Positions 51,301 to 63,977 of a stretch of DNA of 64,000 nucleotides are shown here, piece after piece; the stretch's first letter is position 1; the number at the start of each line of letters is the position of its first letter. Made by a program: the position numbers and the translations under genes. Source of the DNA: Chrysomallon squamiferum. Its lineage: Eukaryota > Mollusca > Gastropoda > Neomphalida > Peltospiridae. A model generated the notes under the pieces. That model was not told where the DNA came from. It searched no databases and saw only the letters and a list, made by a program, of their open reading frames with translations. The stretch lies in the NCBI GenBank assembly GCA_012295275.1, contig CM022667.1, positions 8,575,038-8,639,037 of the forward strand, written 5' to 3'.

Positions 51301-54300
51301 AAAGACATAATAAAGATAAAAATAATTTAAAAAAAAAAGAAAAAAACTTGGGAGGCATTGATAAATGTTTTATTAATGATGAAGAAAAAAAAAATTAATA
51401 ATAAAAATCATGTATAATGCATGGAAACATTCGTTTGATCTGTAAACATTTAAAAAAAAAAAAAAAGTGTTAAATTAACCAGACAACACAAAAATAAACA
51501 ACCAAATTTGATCTTAACCCCCACAAAAACACAAAGCCTTTGTACAGTCTGAAATAAACTAAACATGAAATGTACCTAGTACAACAAAAAACTCTAATGA
51601 TATATATATATGTATGTGTATATATATATATATATTTACAAGAAAGCATATAAATTACATATATATGAAGAGTATGGTACTAAAATAACAGAAATAAAAT
51701 TGGAAAATTAAGGAATGCTTCAAAATAATTTTTTTATTTATTATTTAAAAAAGTAATAATAAATCAGCAACAGTTATCATTCAACAATGGAAAAACAAAA
51801 GTAGGTTTCTGTTTTAACATAAAATAATTTATGGAATGATAAATATTTATCAGTAAAACTTGTTAACAATTTGAAAACAAAATAGCTGAAAAATCAGTGA
51901 TTGAATAGCTTGCATTTAATAATCAATTGATTGTGTATATCTTTTTCGATATTACATTTGTTTATTTGTTCATTTATTTAATTTGTTTGTTATGAATAAA
52001 GGTAACAGAAATGGTAATACAAATAAACATATCTAATAAAACTAACAATTGAATAACTTACTATTTAGCATTTAATTTTAGTTATTATTTGTGTCATTCT
52101 AGTTTTTAAATTAAAATAAAATCATGTTTTTATCATCTGAAAACAGCATAGGAAAGCATATGCAAGAAAAACAAGGAGCAGAATGTTAAACTTTTGATAC
52201 TTTGTATATGCTTACATTTTCACTGTCAATTTCTTCTTTTTAAAACTCATTACTTTATGGATTAATGTATTTAAATAAGAAACATCAAATTTATTTTTCT
52301 TGTCTCTCAGAAAAGGGTACTTAAAACCCTAAGATGTTTGATTTTCTGATATATTTTGTTAAGTTTTTATAATTATTTGAGATATTTTGCCAAGTTTAAT
52401 TTGGAATTCGTTGCTTGTTTTTTTTTTTTTTTTTTTGCATATCTGAAAATTCAAACAAAAGGCACTTAGGTTTTCAAATATCAGATATAAAATTCATTTC
52501 AGCAAGTAACAACATAACAAGTTGTATAAAACCAAATAAATCAGCAGTTTATTTTATGTTTTTATCAAAAAAAATAATTTTCAGAATAGATTATATTTTT
52601 CATGGAAGCTCTGGAATATTCTCTGCATATAATTATTTGTCGTTTTAAAAATATAATAATAAAATGAAAACATGGCTAAACAAAAGTAAAAGCTGTTTAC
52701 AAAGGTTACACAGGTAGTTTATAAAATGGAATGCATCAATTCAGTCTTCTATTGCACTTGTTATTGCATGAATACAAAATTATTACTATCATCAAACACC
52801 TAAAATAATAACTCAAACTTATTTCTCAAATTCTTATTTTTGTTTGTATCAGTCACCAATCATACAGTATAGTGCAAAAATATTAACTGAAGTCAATATA
52901 TTTGTGTGAAAAAAATGCATTAAATATAAAATTATTATGTAGAATGTCAGGCTATGTTCTCTCTCTTGTAATGGAACAGACACAAATGGTGTAGGTAACT
53001 AGTTCAGGAGCATGACAATGTTTTAAAACAAAGCCCAGGAATGTTTTGTACATAATTAAACCTACATCAGACTACAGTTAACACCATTCATTTTATTGAT
53101 ACACAAAGGAAAATATTTTTGTTTTCTTTTTAATTAATAAAAATAAAATAAAAACACACACTTCCCTCACAAAACATGTTTTCAACATTTAGGTAAGTAA
53201 TCGTATCTCAAAATGATGACTTTTTTTATGTACATAAGTAAAACATGAATTGATTTTCTTCATACAAAAGCAAAATCAGAGGTTAACGGCATTAAAAATT
53301 AATTAATATTTCTGGTCAGAGGCAAGTTTGTGAACAATTTCTATACAAGACTGAAAATGAAATAGGTTATCTCCCCTTCGACTGTGAACTATTTTACAAA
53401 GGCTGACATAATAAAAGATACATACAAGTGAAAAGATACTACTGAAAATAAAATATTTTGTTTGAAGTAAATATGTTCATTAATAAAGGTTTTCTATGCA
53501 TATTTTGAAAAAAACAACAACAATAAAAACCCCAAAATCCACCATGGATATTGTAATGACCCCACATGAAAAACAAAAATAAAATAAAAAATAACTGGGG
53601 GATGACTTTTTTTTTTTTGTTGTTATAATTTACAGGTATTTTTCTGGTTTTAGTTACACCCGTGTTAATTTCTGAGGTAGACAAAATTTTACCAGTTGAA
53701 AAATTTCTATTCCTACCTCATTTAGAAATTAAAGAAAAAATATATATATAATTTTTGAATGAAAAATAATAATTATTATTATTATTATCTCCCCTTAGAC
53801 TGTCATCCTTTGGAATCTAACTTTCTTGAAATGTAGTTCTTTTGGGCATACAAATCTTTAAACAAAAAACAAAAAAAATAATAAAATAAAAATACAAAAA
53901 GTTACTTTAAGAAACTGCATATAATTTGTTTGTTAAATTATCATTATAAAGCAAAAATGAATAGAAATACTCAAGTTTCTAAAAACTATTTCAATGATCA
54001 ACAAATAAAGATGCAGTGTTTAATGCAGGAGTGATTCTTGAGCAATTGCGACTAAATAAAACACTTCAAAATATATTATTCTTTTCACATTTACCATCAT
54101 CATCAAAATATAATGAAAAGAAGAAATGTTATTATTACTGCTATTAGTATTACTATTAAAATGCAATTATTTTTTAGATTCATGTTCTTAAAATAATCAA
54201 TAAAAAAAAATTTCTAATATGGTGATTTAAGAATAAGAATTTACATATATATATATAATTTCAAAGAAGATAACAGAATAAAAATGGAAGTTTCTTGTTT

Positions 54301-55819
54301 GCGTTGTTTTAATTACCATTACATGTTTCTTGGTAAGTTTTCACTGTTAAATATATTTTGTTTTATGTCATAAATGTACACCAAACCATAAACAATACAA
54401 ATAAGCGATAATTATTAGAAAAGATTTCTGTGGAAGCCCTTGCTTGGATGTTATTTTTTTAAAGCAGTTGTTACAATAATAACCTTTAAACATTTTTAAA
54501 AATAAAGAAAACATATCCTGGAAGACCATGATAAGGCACATTTCTTTTTAAAAAATTTAATTATCAAAATTATTTTCATTTCAGTAATAAGAAAAAACAT
54601 TATAAAGGCACTGAATAAATTTGATAAAAAATAATTATAACAAATATGTCACAACAAATGTTAGAAATCTATATATATGTGTTTGTTTGGAATGAGGACT
54701 GATCAGTTACAGTTGGGAACATTTCAAGATTTACTGGTTAAATCAGTATCATCTGAGTTATATAAATTTATGTATGCATCTGAAGATTACTGTAACTAGT
54801 TCAACAGTGGAATAATGAGTGAAACATTGCGGGACAACACATACCACAATCACTTTAGAATGCAAAAATGACACATTTACTGATAAAGTTCAGACTGACT
54901 AACCAACATTTAACAAACAGACTGAAAGAAAAGATAAAACAGAGTAGAACAACAACAAAAAAATTCTTCCTTCAAATATTTACATATTAACAAATTTCTA
55001 CAATTTTATTTTCAGTATTTTAGTGTTTACTTAATTAGTTGTGTTTTGGTTTCTTTGCTTTGGGTCCATATTATTTTTAATCCATCAAAATTTTGATAAT
55101 TTGTTATTTATTTTATTAATTTAAAAAAAAAAAAAAAAATTGTTTTCATCAAACAGAAAAATCCTAACATAAGTTTGAATTAAAATTTTCATTCCTTACT
55201 CTCATGTCTTAAAATGAAGAGGTTAAAACTGAACTGCAGAATTAACTTTCAAAGTGACTTTGTGAAGAAGTGTCAGCGATGTTGTTGTATGTAATGAAGT
55301 GGGACAGTGACATACATGTTTAGATTATTAATAAATATTCATACTTCACAGAGAACATCACAAAGAGACTGTTCTTCGGGAAGCAGTGGTTACAGTAATC
55401 ACAGAACAGTGGGCTGTAAAAGCATAAATTAAACAGACGTTCATTTGAGATCCCCAGATCAACAGCGAATCATAACTTTACAAAAACATTTCTTTTAAAA
55501 AAGCCCAATATATATATATATATGTATGTATGTATATAATATATGTGATAATATAGATACACTCTGTTTAAAGATACAAACATCATTATTAAAAAAAAAC
55601 AAAAAACATATTCAAAGCATACAATTTACAATGAGATGAAATACATCAACACACTGTCAAAATAACGTGAATATTAGAGTTCATTAGGTTTTCATTCAGG
55701 AAAATAACTTTCTTCTGTAAGATTTACAAATTTCTCTGGTTTTTAGTTATTCAATGTTCATTTCAAAACATACAAAATTTTTAAATTATAATAATAATAA
55801 ATAAATAAATAATAATAAC

Positions 55820-55868
<49 letters not shown>

Positions 55869-57639
55869 TTTTTTTTGTTATTACCTATAATAAGAGAAAA
55901 AAAGAAAGAAAAAAAAAAGAATTCATTGCATACAGAGTCAATATAAATGATTTAACTACTGCTAAATTTTTCTTATTTTCGCTCTTCTAACAAACAACAC
56001 TAAAACACATTGCACGTCGTAAAGGCAGTGTTGAAAATACCGAACCAATTCAGATATCTTCACTTCTACATCAGCAAACATAATCTTAAATAATATCTAA
56101 TAATAAAATTTTTAAAATAATTTAAAAATTAATAATAATAATAATAATAATACTATAAAAAAAGCAATTAAAAAAATTCAAAAATTAATAATAATACTAT
56201 AAAAAAAGCAATTAAAAAAATTCAAGAAGTTCATTTACACATAAGGACATAATTAAATGTTACAAATTAAATACAGGAATCACACTGCTTGTAGTATTAT
56301 TAGAAAGTTATGTACAAAACTAAATTTTCATCAGTGATATTTATGTTTCTGATGTAAGTTTTGTTTTAACTGCACCTTTGAATAAAACCAAGTAATACCA
56401 GTTCTTTCCCAGAACTAAGTAAAAAAAAAAATAAAAAAACTGTCCCACAACTAAGTAAAACTTGTTCCTTCCTAGAACTAAGTATAATGTGTTTTTTCCT
56501 AGAACCAACTAAAATTTGTTCTTTCCTAGAACTAAGTAAAACTTGTTCTTTCCTGAAACTAGTTCTTAAAACCTATTCTTTCCTAGAACTGAATTTAACT
56601 TGTTCCTTTCTAGAATTGTTAAATTTATTCTCTCCCAGAAATAATAAATTTCTTTTCATTTCCACACTTTTTCACTGGACTGTGTAACAAGTTCAAAAAT
56701 ACAACATTTCACATCAATCTCAGATTTCATTTTCTTTACAATCATTATCCTTGTAATTACTTTCTTATTCAAAAGAGCAGTATAAACAAAATTCACCAAC
56801 GTACAGAACACTGTCCTAATTAATCACTAGACAGTTTTCATTTTTTGTCAAGTTTTGTTTTAGGCCAGAACAGTTTTTCAACATATCACCCACTTCAGCA
56901 ATGAAAAAAAAAAAAAAAAATTAAAAAATTACAAAAATTATCTGGTGAATATAGCACACACCAGTAATACATAAAGTTTTATTTTATTGCTAAGGGAATG
57001 TATTTCTGTATAATTAAACAAAAATTAACAACAATGAAAAGGAATGTGCATAACGTATACTTTGTAAAGTTGTATTAAAGAATTATCTTTTCTAAGAAGG
57101 TGACCTTTATATACAGGTTAAAAAATAGATATATATATATATATATACAATTATCATCATAATTGTTGCCCTAACACACCAATACACACACACCCACATA
57201 CATACACCCATGAAAAAAAAAGGACAAAAAAAAAAGAAGACAGATATACATGTACAAAGAAAAGTAACCAAATAATAATGGCAACAAGTGTAACAAATAT
57301 ATAAAATTATAATGTTCATAGCTCAGCCTTCAGAGTGGTTAATATTAAATATACATCGCTAAGTTTGTACATGATATGAAAAGTCATAAAATATACTCAT
57401 TTCGGTAATTACAGATATCCTCATAGGAATGTCTAATGGCACTTTGTGCATTGCCAAAGATCACAATAGATGCATGGAATGTTGCATAATTATAAACGTG
57501 CAGGTTCTCTCTTCTTCAGTGGAACAGTTAGTGCATGGATGTTCCATAGCTGTGAAATACAGATATATTAAACAGCAAAGTCACATCTCATTTCTCTCAT
57601 GACTCACTTCAACTTACATTATCAGTGTTTGCACTGAAC

Positions 57640-57680
<41 letters not shown>

Positions 57681-57881
57681 TTATTTTTGCTCTTTATGCT
57701 ACAGAAGTAATCTATGTCAGAAACGTTCGAGCAATCTTCAACTGATAAAATCTTTTATAAGATATTCTGCCATTAATTCTGAACTAATCAAACAGCTAAT
57801 TTGTTCTTTTTAAGTGAATGTCTCTGGCAACGGCTAAAATGTTCGTTACTCAGAAGACTGCAGTCATTTGGAAGCTACTTT
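51301..57881. other. AT-rich region, probably in part the long 3' UTR of the zinc-finger gene
   Basis: No coding exon seen on either strand. Because the zinc-finger gene runs leftward, its 3' UTR should extend into this block, and the convergent CYLD 3' end lies on the other side. Contains (AAT)n at 55785-55868, a duplicated 42-base AT segment at about 56140-56225, the CTAGAACTAAG repeat (separate entry), (CA)n at 57638-57680, and two GTTATCTCCCCTT motifs at 53366 and 53785. Confidence 0.55.
56396..56650. repeat. Degenerate ~30-bp tandem repeat (TTCCTAGAACTAAGTAAAAC)
   Basis: About eight diverged units of the form CTTGTTCTTTCCTAGAACTA plus AGTAAAA. Units vary in length and sequence. It lies in the probable 3' UTR or downstream flank of the zinc-finger gene. 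Confidence 0.8.
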
Positions 57882-60800
57882 TCAATGTCCTATCAAGTGA
57901 AGATTTTCGTGCTGGAGCATGCCCTCTCTGTTCTGAAACTCACGCTCACAGTACTGGCACACATAGACCTTGGTACACTGCGGTACTTTGACAATGTCAG
58001 CAGCATCGCCGCCTCTGTTGTCTGCTGTTCTCTGCATCTCTTGCTCTGTGGAATCAGGAGTGTGTTCATCCTCGGACTCCATCCTGAGCTGAGTAACTGA
58101 TCTGCCCTTAGGTTGATCTCGTATTGCTTTCTGCTCTGGAATGTTGTTGTTGTTTTCTCGTTTACGTTGAGCCATCACCTGTTTCAGCGTGGTCATGTCA
58201 ATGGGAGAGGCCGGGAAGTGCACCTGGACGTGGTCCAGCAGGTCACTGTCCTGGGAACAGCTGAGGTCGCAGTATGGACAAAGGAGTCGGTCACGCATCC
58301 CGTGATGGAAGTCGTGGTCCTCCAGTTTCTTCTTTGACGGCGTGCTGAATGGACAGCGGTCACACTTGAGTTCAGCTTCATCACTGACGTCGCTGTTTGT
58401 CTGGTCATCGGGGTCATCAGGTGAGTTGAAGTACAGCTGAGGGGTGACAGCCTCCAAATCACCTTGTTCATACGTTTTATACTTCGTGTCATTGAGAGGA
58501 GGTGACTCGGAGTTCCTTCTCTCCTCGTGAATATTTTTGTGCTGCTGAACGTCGCTGTAGTCGTCTGAGCTGAAGTCGCAGTACGTACAAGTGAACTGAC
58601 GTGCCGAGGCGTGCATGGCGATGTGTTCGTTCAGAACCTGCACACTGGGACTGTGGTATGGACACTTCGGACACTTCATCTGTTCTGAGTTTGTGTTGTC
58701 ATCGTCGTGCAGTCTCATGTGCTGGTTGAGGAGGTTGAAGCGGTCGACGCTGTATGAACAGTGGGAACACGTGTACCTGGCGTTCATCCGGTGAAGAACT
58801 TTGTGGTAAGTGAAGCTGTTTTTGTTGTTACTCCTGAACGGACAATGTTTACACGAATATATCTTTTTCAGACTCCCAGGTCTCGAGTCTAACGACGAGT
58901 TCATTTCAGAAAGTTCTCCTGAATTTACATCTTCTTTGTCCACTTCATTCGTAAAATCTTCAATCTGAGCTCGGAACTTCCTGGGTGCTTCCAGTGCATA
59001 CTCTCGGTTGATGAAGTTGATTTCATCAAAGTTTGGCTCATACATTTCTTCTTTAGCATGCACCTTCCTGTGCTGGTAGAGCAGGTTCAGTCTGTCCACA
59101 CTCCAGTCACAGTGGTCACAGATGTACTTCTTGTTCAGGCCATGCATGTGTGTGTGCACACTGAAACTCTTCACAGAGTTTGACCCATATGGACAAGACT
59201 TGCAGAGATAGCGCATCCCTTCCTCCATGTCACTTTCTACCACACCGCCAACAGACGAGGAAACTTTGTCCTGATTCTCAGTTTCAGCCAAGCTGTTCTC
59301 CAGGTTGATTGTCTCCCTGTTGAGCAAGTCAGACGGCAATGGATCTGGATCGAAGCCTTCTTCTTCCGAGTGAAGTTTGCGGTGCTGTGTGAGCAGGTTG
59401 AGGCGCTCCAGACTGTAAGAGCAGAAGTCACACTTGTACCTGTACATGGCTCCATGCAGCTTCTCGTGCTTGTTCAGTTCAAACAAGGAATTGCTGCTGA
59501 AAGGACATTCATTACATCTGTAACTTCTTGGGTGTTTTTCACTGTTCAGTTTATCATTTTCGTCAACATCCATCGCTTCTTCTGCAGTCCCTGCACCTGC
59601 TGCTTCATCCTCGACGTCTGTGACCTCGAGCTGATCCTCCATCTGTTCAGGCTTCACTTCATCCATGCTGCTTGTATCTGCTGTTGGGGTAGACGAATCA
59701 AGATTTATTGGTTCAAAAGGATCCATGATGACGTCCTGGAAGCGTTTGATCTTCGGCTGATTGATACGCTTCATTTCATCCTCGTGAAACTTGATGTGCT
59801 GGTGAAGCAGATATTCCCTCACTGCACTGTAGCTGCACCTCCAGCACTTGTACCGACTCTTGACGATGTGCTGCTTGCGATGTTTTATCAGGTTGTTTTT
59901 GCAGAACGTGTGATACGGACATCGTGAACACTTGTATCTGATTCTACCGTTCAGTTTGGATCGCGCCAGGACCTGCTTTGCCTGATTTGTCAGCATCTTT
60001 GACGCCACACATGAAGCTGTCTGCGCCTTGTTGCTGACTGCATTCTTGTCAACAGATTTCAGATTTAACAAGCTGGTGAAGTATTCCTTCTCAGGCATGC
60101 TCTTGACAATACCTTTCTGGTTTTCGTGGACTTTGGCGTGCTGTGTGAGGAGTGGAAGGCGGTCGACGCTGTAGCTGCAGTGCTCACAGCGATACTTGCC
60201 GTTGTAGCTGTGCATTTCAAGGTGACGCTGGAAGATATCCCGAGAGCGGATTCTGAACGGACATCGAGGACAGTTCAACAGTGTCATTGAGCTATCCGCT
60301 TTATCTGGACTTTCACTTTCTGGCTTTTCGTCCATCTCCAAGTCAGCCGGGGCAACTTCAATATTTTTGTTCACTTCAATGATGGCCTGCTCGTTAGGAT
60401 GGACAGTCTCAGTGTGGTGGTACATGAGATTCAGGTTGTCTATGCTGTAGCTACAACTCTTACAGTGATACTTCCTGTTCGACCCGTGTTGGCGGACATG
60501 GTCTGATGTTTGTGATGCACTGTCACTGATGTAGTTACATTTGGGACATTTGTAATTTTTCTGACCATCAATGCTGCAGATCTGGATTGGAACACCTCTC
60601 CATGTTGTTTGTTCTTTCAAAACTAGAATAGGTTTTGTGCTTCTGTCTTCAGGATTCTTCTTATCTTTTTCTTCAAATGACCCACCAGACATGCTGGCAT
60701 TTTCACTTTTAATGAGTGCATCTGATTTAATTAGCTTTTCTTCTGACCCGTTTTCCTTTGCAATGGGATTTTCTGTCGTGGTTCCAGATCCTTTCCACTG

Positions 60801-63800
60801 GTCCGGGTGAGTTCCTTTCATGTGCTGGTACAGCAGATTCAGTCTGTCGATGCTGTAGTCACAGAACCAGCAGGTGTGCTTGCAGTTGCTTCCATGTCGC
60901 TCAATGTGTCTCAGGTAGGTTACAGCATTGGGTGCAGTGAAAGGGCACTTGGTGCACTGGAAGGATCGAGCTTTCTTCTGTGGGTTTGTAGTCTTTCTAG
61001 CTTTCATGATGGCTTCTGAAGGACTCACATAGGGTGGAGGTGGATTACGAGGAGCTGCCATCAGTTGATCACTTGTCAACTGTCTCATGTTCTGAAGAGC
61101 CTGCTTGTAGCTGGGAACAGGCATCTTAGCAGTCTGGTCTGGCACGTATCCTGCACTGGTTAAACTGGACTGCAACACTCTGTATGTTGTTGATGGTGCT
61201 GATGTCTGTGCCAGCCCCTGTGAGGAGCCTGTCTGTAAAGCCACCTGACTCTGTTTAAGTCTCTCCCTCAGTTCTTGTTTATGGAGGTCAATAGGATGGA
61301 CATTCTGAGCATGCTGGTAGATGGTTGATATGTGGGCAAATGTTGCTTCACACCATTCACACTGGTACCGCCTCAGTGAATCACTTTGTGCAATTGGGGC
61401 AGGCTGGATGCTTCTGAAAGTTGACTGACTTCTTGCTTTGTGGATACCATTCATGGCAGAGTATTTTTCAGACTCAGACTGTCTGGCATCTTGTGCTGTG
61501 GTGAAAGTTCCTGACTGACTCTGATGAACAAGAGGTGGAAGGTTTAGGTGAGGGAAGCCAATGCTGGCCATGAAGTTCTGAGTCTCACTGTGACTTGACT
61601 GGTTTATTTGAGGATAACTATCTTCTGATGATGTGACATTTGAAGGTTTACTGTTTGATATCTGCATGGCTTCAACATCATCAGAATCATTGCTGTCATC
61701 CTTGAAGAACGTTTCCCATTCATCAGGATTAAATTCAGAGTGCTGTATTATGTGGTCTAGCAGTGAATCCTTGTCATGCACACTGACGTCACAGTAGAAA
61801 CACTTGTAAACCTGTTCTGACTCGTGATCATCTTCATGGATTTGCATTGTTTCACGTTTGGTGCATGTGAAGTTGCACTTTGAGCACTGGAAAGTTTTCA
61901 CTTGTTTTCGAGGATGTCTTAATCTGGCATCATCAACATCGTCATTTTTGTTTGTATCGCCATTATGCTGCAGGAAATGGTGAGACTGAGAATGGGTTAC
62001 TCTGTGCTGCAGAAATGATGAGAGGTCATTGCCTTGGAAATTGCACTGCTTACACTTGAACTTGGCTGATTCGGTGTGAGTCTTCAAGTGGTTGTCCAGC
62101 AACTCCTGACTGTATGCTATGTATGCACACTTGCTGCATTTCACAAACAACTTTTCCTGTACCTCTTCATGATCACCGTCTGCTAGATTGGCATCTTCAA
62201 TGTTGATGTTGCTGTTCTTGTCAACTGATGGATCAGCGTAGTGGTTGTAGGACTGGATATGTTTCTTCAGGTCACACTTCCACCTGGAACTGTAGCCACA
62301 CACTCTGCAGGAGAAGGGCTTGTCTTCAGAATGAAGTACAGAATGGCGTTTCAGCTCAGCAGGGCTGTGGCCAATAAATGGACATTCCAGACAATGGTAA
62401 AGACCTTGATTGATTAAACTTCGAAATACTGGCTGCTTGTGTGGTTTTGTTGGCTGGATGAGGGGTGGTGGTGGAGGCAATGTCTTTGCTTTCAGTTTCG
62501 GCAACGGAAGTTTAGACCGGTCTGTTGATGTTGTGTTTCTCTCAGCATTTGTCATCACTGGAAGGATGACAGTCTGTGATCCTGACACACTGGAATTGAG
62601 AAGATAAGCTACTGGCTGTGGTGTTTGTTGATGCAAATTTCCTTCTGGCATCACAGTGACATTGGGTGGAGCTATTTTCTTCATTTTTGTGGTGTCAATG
62701 ACATCTTTGATCGTTCCACCTCCACAACGTTTCATGTGTTTAACGACGTCCCACTTCCACTTGCTCTTGTAGTTGCATCGAGGACAATGGTACGGCTTTT
62801 CGTCAGAATGGTTTTTCATGTGCTGAGTTATTTCAGACGGCCACCTGGCTCTGTATTCACATCGAGGACACTTGTAAGGAAGCAAAATATCAGTATTACT
62901 AGATCCACTGTTTTGATTCGAATGATTTTCATCTGAATGTTTGCCTGAATGATTGTTTAGTCGCTGTCGAACTGCTGCAGCTACTGCCTTCTGGGTCTCC
63001 TCTGTGATTGGTCGTTTGCTCTCACTGTTCCCATCATGCCTGAACAGATCATCACAGTCTTCTAATGTGTGCACATTGGTGATTCTAATTTGACTTATAT
63101 CATCACTATCACTTCCTTTTTCCTTCAGTTCCATTGGAGTTGGTTCTGAAGATGGTCTTTCAGTTTTGATGTCTTGGAATCTCTGATCAGCTTTAATCAA
63201 ACTTGGAAGATCATCAGGAGAGAGACTCTTCGGAGTCAACCCCAAAGATCGTGACTCAAGATCCTGCATATCTGAGTCTGACAACCTGCGCCTCTTCCTG
63301 GGTGGTTCATCAGGCCAGTTGTTTGTTAACAGTGATGGCACGTCAACCAAAGCTGAAGCTGTTTTAGCTGTGTGGTCGTTGGCCTCATCGTTTATTACAG
63401 AAGATGATTTGCCATTGCCTCCAGTTTCACGTCTCTTGTACGGATTTGGCAGAGAATGGTGGCTCTTCTCAAAGTGCTTCACCAGGTCCCACTTCCATTT
63501 GTACGTGGATCCACAGACCATGCAGATAAATGGTCGCTCTTCTGAATGTGAAACAGCGTGTTTCTGCAGCTCAGCAGGCCATTTGGCAACAAAGTCGCAC
63601 ATATTACATTTAAGCTGTTTCGAGTCAGGTGATGACAGCTCTTGTGCATTCAGGCCAGTGATGGTGTTCAGAGGCATCTTCAGAAGATGATATGTCTGCT
63701 GCAGGCCGTGAGGTATCTTCTGTATTGCATCTTTGTGTTCTTTGATTTTCTCGGCATGACTTTCAAGAAAGTGCTTGTTAAGTTCATCCACTCCGTTGAA

Positions 63801-63977
63801 GTGCTCCTGACATTCAGCACACTTGAACGCTCTCTTGTTCAGGTGCAGAGTCATGTGTGAACTATAGTCTACCAGAGTTTTTGCAACAAACCCGCACTTG
63901 GTACACTGAAGAATGGCAGCCTTTGACTCTGGTGCCTTCTTAATCTGATCATCATCTCCATCCCAAAGGGGCTCCAT
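57882..63977 (-). CDS. Multi-zinc-finger (C2H2) protein, about 32 fingers
   Basis: One uninterrupted frame of 2031 residues from the first Met to TGA at 57882-57884. The frame stays open upstream of that Met to the window edge (residues PDFFKIK), so the 5' end may be incomplete. I count 32 C2H2-type fingers across the whole length, one with a terminal Cys (CPRCNYKSKWKWDVVKHMKRC). From the middle onward they come as pairs: a CxxCPF/CPY type, then one resembling CxxCxYSVDRLNLLxQH. Fingers 3-6 share KWKWDLVKH- and WPxE-type helices. Linkers are acidic and Ser-rich, with one Pro-rich stretch and a basic PRKRRR segment near residue 225 that could be a nuclear signal. The family is probably a DNA-binding regulator, distantly like REST, charlatan or ZNF462. 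I do not recognise the exact orthologue. GC content is visibly higher than the surroundings. Confidence 0.9.
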   Translation of the reverse strand: MEPLWDGDDDQIKKAPESKAAILQCTKCGFVAKTLVDYSSHMTLHLNKRAFKCAECQEHFNGVDELNKHFLESHAEKIKEHKDAIQKIPHGLQQTYHLLKMPLNTITGLNAQELSSPDSKQLKCNMCDFVAKWPAELQKHAVSHSEERPFICMVCGSTYKWKWDLVKHFEKSHHSLPNPYKRRETGGNGKSSSVINDEANDHTAKTASALVDVPSLLTNNWPDEPPRKRRRLSDSDMQDLESRSLGLTPKSLSPDDLPSLIKADQRFQDIKTERPSSEPTPMELKEKGSDSDDISQIRITNVHTLEDCDDLFRHDGNSESKRPITEETQKAVAAAVRQRLNNHSGKHSDENHSNQNSGSSNTDILLPYKCPRCEYRARWPSEITQHMKNHSDEKPYHCPRCNYKSKWKWDVVKHMKRCGGGTIKDVIDTTKMKKIAPPNVTVMPEGNLHQQTPQPVAYLLNSSVSGSQTVILPVMTNAERNTTSTDRSKLPLPKLKAKTLPPPPPLIQPTKPHKQPVFRSLINQGLYHCLECPFIGHSPAELKRHSVLHSEDKPFSCRVCGYSSRWKCDLKKHIQSYNHYADPSVDKNSNINIEDANLADGDHEEVQEKLFVKCSKCAYIAYSQELLDNHLKTHTESAKFKCKQCNFQGNDLSSFLQHRVTHSQSHHFLQHNGDTNKNDDVDDARLRHPRKQVKTFQCSKCNFTCTKRETMQIHEDDHESEQVYKCFYCDVSVHDKDSLLDHIIQHSEFNPDEWETFFKDDSNDSDDVEAMQISNSKPSNVTSSEDSYPQINQSSHSETQNFMASIGFPHLNLPPLVHQSQSGTFTTAQDARQSESEKYSAMNGIHKARSQSTFRSIQPAPIAQSDSLRRYQCEWCEATFAHISTIYQHAQNVHPIDLHKQELRERLKQSQVALQTGSSQGLAQTSAPSTTYRVLQSSLTSAGYVPDQTAKMPVPSYKQALQNMRQLTSDQLMAAPRNPPPPYVSPSEAIMKARKTTNPQKKARSFQCTKCPFTAPNAVTYLRHIERHGSNCKHTCWFCDYSIDRLNLLYQHMKGTHPDQWKGSGTTTENPIAKENGSEEKLIKSDALIKSENASMSGGSFEEKDKKNPEDRSTKPILVLKEQTTWRGVPIQICSIDGQKNYKCPKCNYISDSASQTSDHVRQHGSNRKYHCKSCSYSIDNLNLMYHHTETVHPNEQAIIEVNKNIEVAPADLEMDEKPESESPDKADSSMTLLNCPRCPFRIRSRDIFQRHLEMHSYNGKYRCEHCSYSVDRLPLLTQHAKVHENQKGIVKSMPEKEYFTSLLNLKSVDKNAVSNKAQTASCVASKMLTNQAKQVLARSKLNGRIRYKCSRCPYHTFCKNNLIKHRKQHIVKSRYKCWRCSYSAVREYLLHQHIKFHEDEMKRINQPKIKRFQDVIMDPFEPINLDSSTPTADTSSMDEVKPEQMEDQLEVTDVEDEAAGAGTAEEAMDVDENDKLNSEKHPRSYRCNECPFSSNSLFELNKHEKLHGAMYRYKCDFCSYSLERLNLLTQHRKLHSEEEGFDPDPLPSDLLNRETINLENSLAETENQDKVSSSVGGVVESDMEEGMRYLCKSCPYGSNSVKSFSVHTHMHGLNKKYICDHCDWSVDRLNLLYQHRKVHAKEEMYEPNFDEINFINREYALEAPRKFRAQIEDFTNEVDKEDVNSGELSEMNSSLDSRPGSLKKIYSCKHCPFRSNNKNSFTYHKVLHRMNARYTCSHCSYSVDRFNLLNQHMRLHDDDNTNSEQMKCPKCPYHSPSVQVLNEHIAMHASARQFTCTYCDFSSDDYSDVQQHKNIHEERRNSESPPLNDTKYKTYEQGDLEAVTPQLYFNSPDDPDDQTNSDVSDEAELKCDRCPFSTPSKKKLEDHDFHHGMRDRLLCPYCDLSCSQDSDLLDHVQVHFPASPIDMTTLKQVMAQRKRENNNNIPEQKAIRDQPKGRSVTQLRMESEDEHTPDSTEQEMQRTADNRGGDAADIVKVPQCTKVYVCQYCEREFQNREGMLQHENLHLIGH

